From: Deltaproteobacteria bacterium
GTDB taxonomy: Bacteria; Desulfobacterota; Desulfobacteria; Desulfobacterales; ETH-SRB1
NCBI GenBank assembly: GCA_030262795.1
Contig: JAJSZO010000001.1
Span: forward strand, 30,653 to 37,070
Direction of reading: 5' to 3'
Length of the DNA: 6,418 bases
Shown in pieces: positions 5,996-6,418 of the stretch. Within the stretch, counting starts at the first letter, position 1. Every line of letters begins with the position of its first letter. Made by a program: the position numbers and the translations under genes. The notes beneath the pieces are model-generated. The model searched no databases. It saw only the letters and a list, made by a program, of their open reading frames with translations, and was not told the origin of the DNA.

Positions 5996-6418
5996 ATGAT
6001 ATATCTCACAATAGAGTTTTGGAAAGTAGTGCTGGATATTATAGGGCTCTCCCTTTGCGGCATTACAATTTTGCATCTAATGAAAAACAAGTCTAAATAT
6101 AATCAGTCTCTATTAAAAGAATCCGGAAAGAGAAATTCCGGCAGTTTTAATGAGGAAGTACTTGCTCAATTAGAAAAGCAAGAATCAGACATGCCTTTTG
6201 AAACGATTTCCGATGCTATAGAGTCTGCAAAAAAAACGGGCCAGGTTCAGGAGGGCTCTTATAATAAAAAGAGTTCGGGCAGTGACGATTTGGCAGGTGA
6301 CGAGTATGACGAGGTCGCAAGGTTGGCAGATTTGGGCTTGAGCGTAAAAAAAATTTCTGAGAGAGCAAAAATACCGAAAAGAGAGGTTGAGCTTGTTGTA
6401 AAGCTTAAGGGACTCGAA
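5996..6418 (+). CDS. Membrane-anchored protein with C-terminal helix-turn-helix-like region (DUF2802/DUF6115-like), partial
   Basis: The frame is open from the ATG at 5996 to the window end (141 residues, no stop seen). One hydrophobic helix lies at about residues 9-29 (FWKVVLDIIGLSLCGITILH within it), followed by Lys/Asn, giving a likely N-in/out single anchor with a long soluble tail. A polar, low-complexity linker (about 30-103) leads to YDEVARLADLGLSVKKISER and then AKIPKREVELVVKLKGLE (104-141). This C-terminal part looks like the short helix-turn-helix seen in DUF2802/DUF6115 proteins, which are often encoded in flagellar operons. In those families the HTH lies at the very C-terminus, so probably only a few codons are missing. 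The function is unknown; a membrane-bound adaptor or regulator acting with the flagellar genes is conceivable. It lies 51 bp after the preceding gene in the same direction, probably the same operon. Confidence 0.75.
   Translation, partial: MIYLTIEFWKVVLDIIGLSLCGITILHLMKNKSKYNQSLLKESGKRNSGSFNEEVLAQLEKQESDMPFETISDAIESAKKTGQVQEGSYNKKSSGSDDLAGDEYDEVARLADLGLSVKKISERAKIPKREVELVVKLKGLE

Overview
The window carries one flagellar biosynthesis and regulation cluster, entirely on the + strand, in the order flhA - flhF - flhG - fliA - small charged protein - membrane-anchored helix-turn-helix protein. The last gene runs off the right edge. The AT-rich base composition, the flhA-flhF-flhG-fliA order and the two small genes after fliA suggest a Gram-negative bacterium, most likely a sulfate-reducer-type deltaproteobacterium (Desulfobacterota). 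This placement is inferred from gene order and protein character; there is no rRNA or other decisive marker.

Layout: positions 1-146 hold no gene but contain two blocks of short tandem repeats and a weak sigma-54-like site. Positions 147-332 are an almost fully palindromic element (about 180 bp, ends AGGAACGTGGACGA or one mismatch from it) ending just before the flhA start. flhA (346-2445) overlaps flhF (2435-3766) by 11 bp. flhG follows after a short gap (3811-4719). A second, shorter member of the same palindromic family (4722-4814) fills the flhG-fliA gap, starting 2 bp after the flhG stop and ending 16 bp before the fliA start. fliA (4831-5595) is followed by a small perfect hairpin, a 94-residue charged protein (5660-5944) and a partial gene (5996-6418).

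FlhA is the export-gate membrane protein of the flagellar type III secretion apparatus. FlhF (SRP-type GTPase) and FlhG (MinD-type ATPase) set flagellar position and number. FliA is the sigma-28 factor for late flagellar genes. The two downstream genes are not assigned a function.

The most notable points are: (i) FlhF carries a C-terminal extension that looks like an Ada-type Cys metal-binding module, (ii) two members of a palindromic, MITE-like repeat family sit inside one operon, one of them an internally deleted form, and (iii) the FlhG N-terminus has only a degenerate version of the DQAxxLR helix that normally activates FlhF. I see no CRISPR array, defence system, tRNA/rRNA gene or intact transposase.
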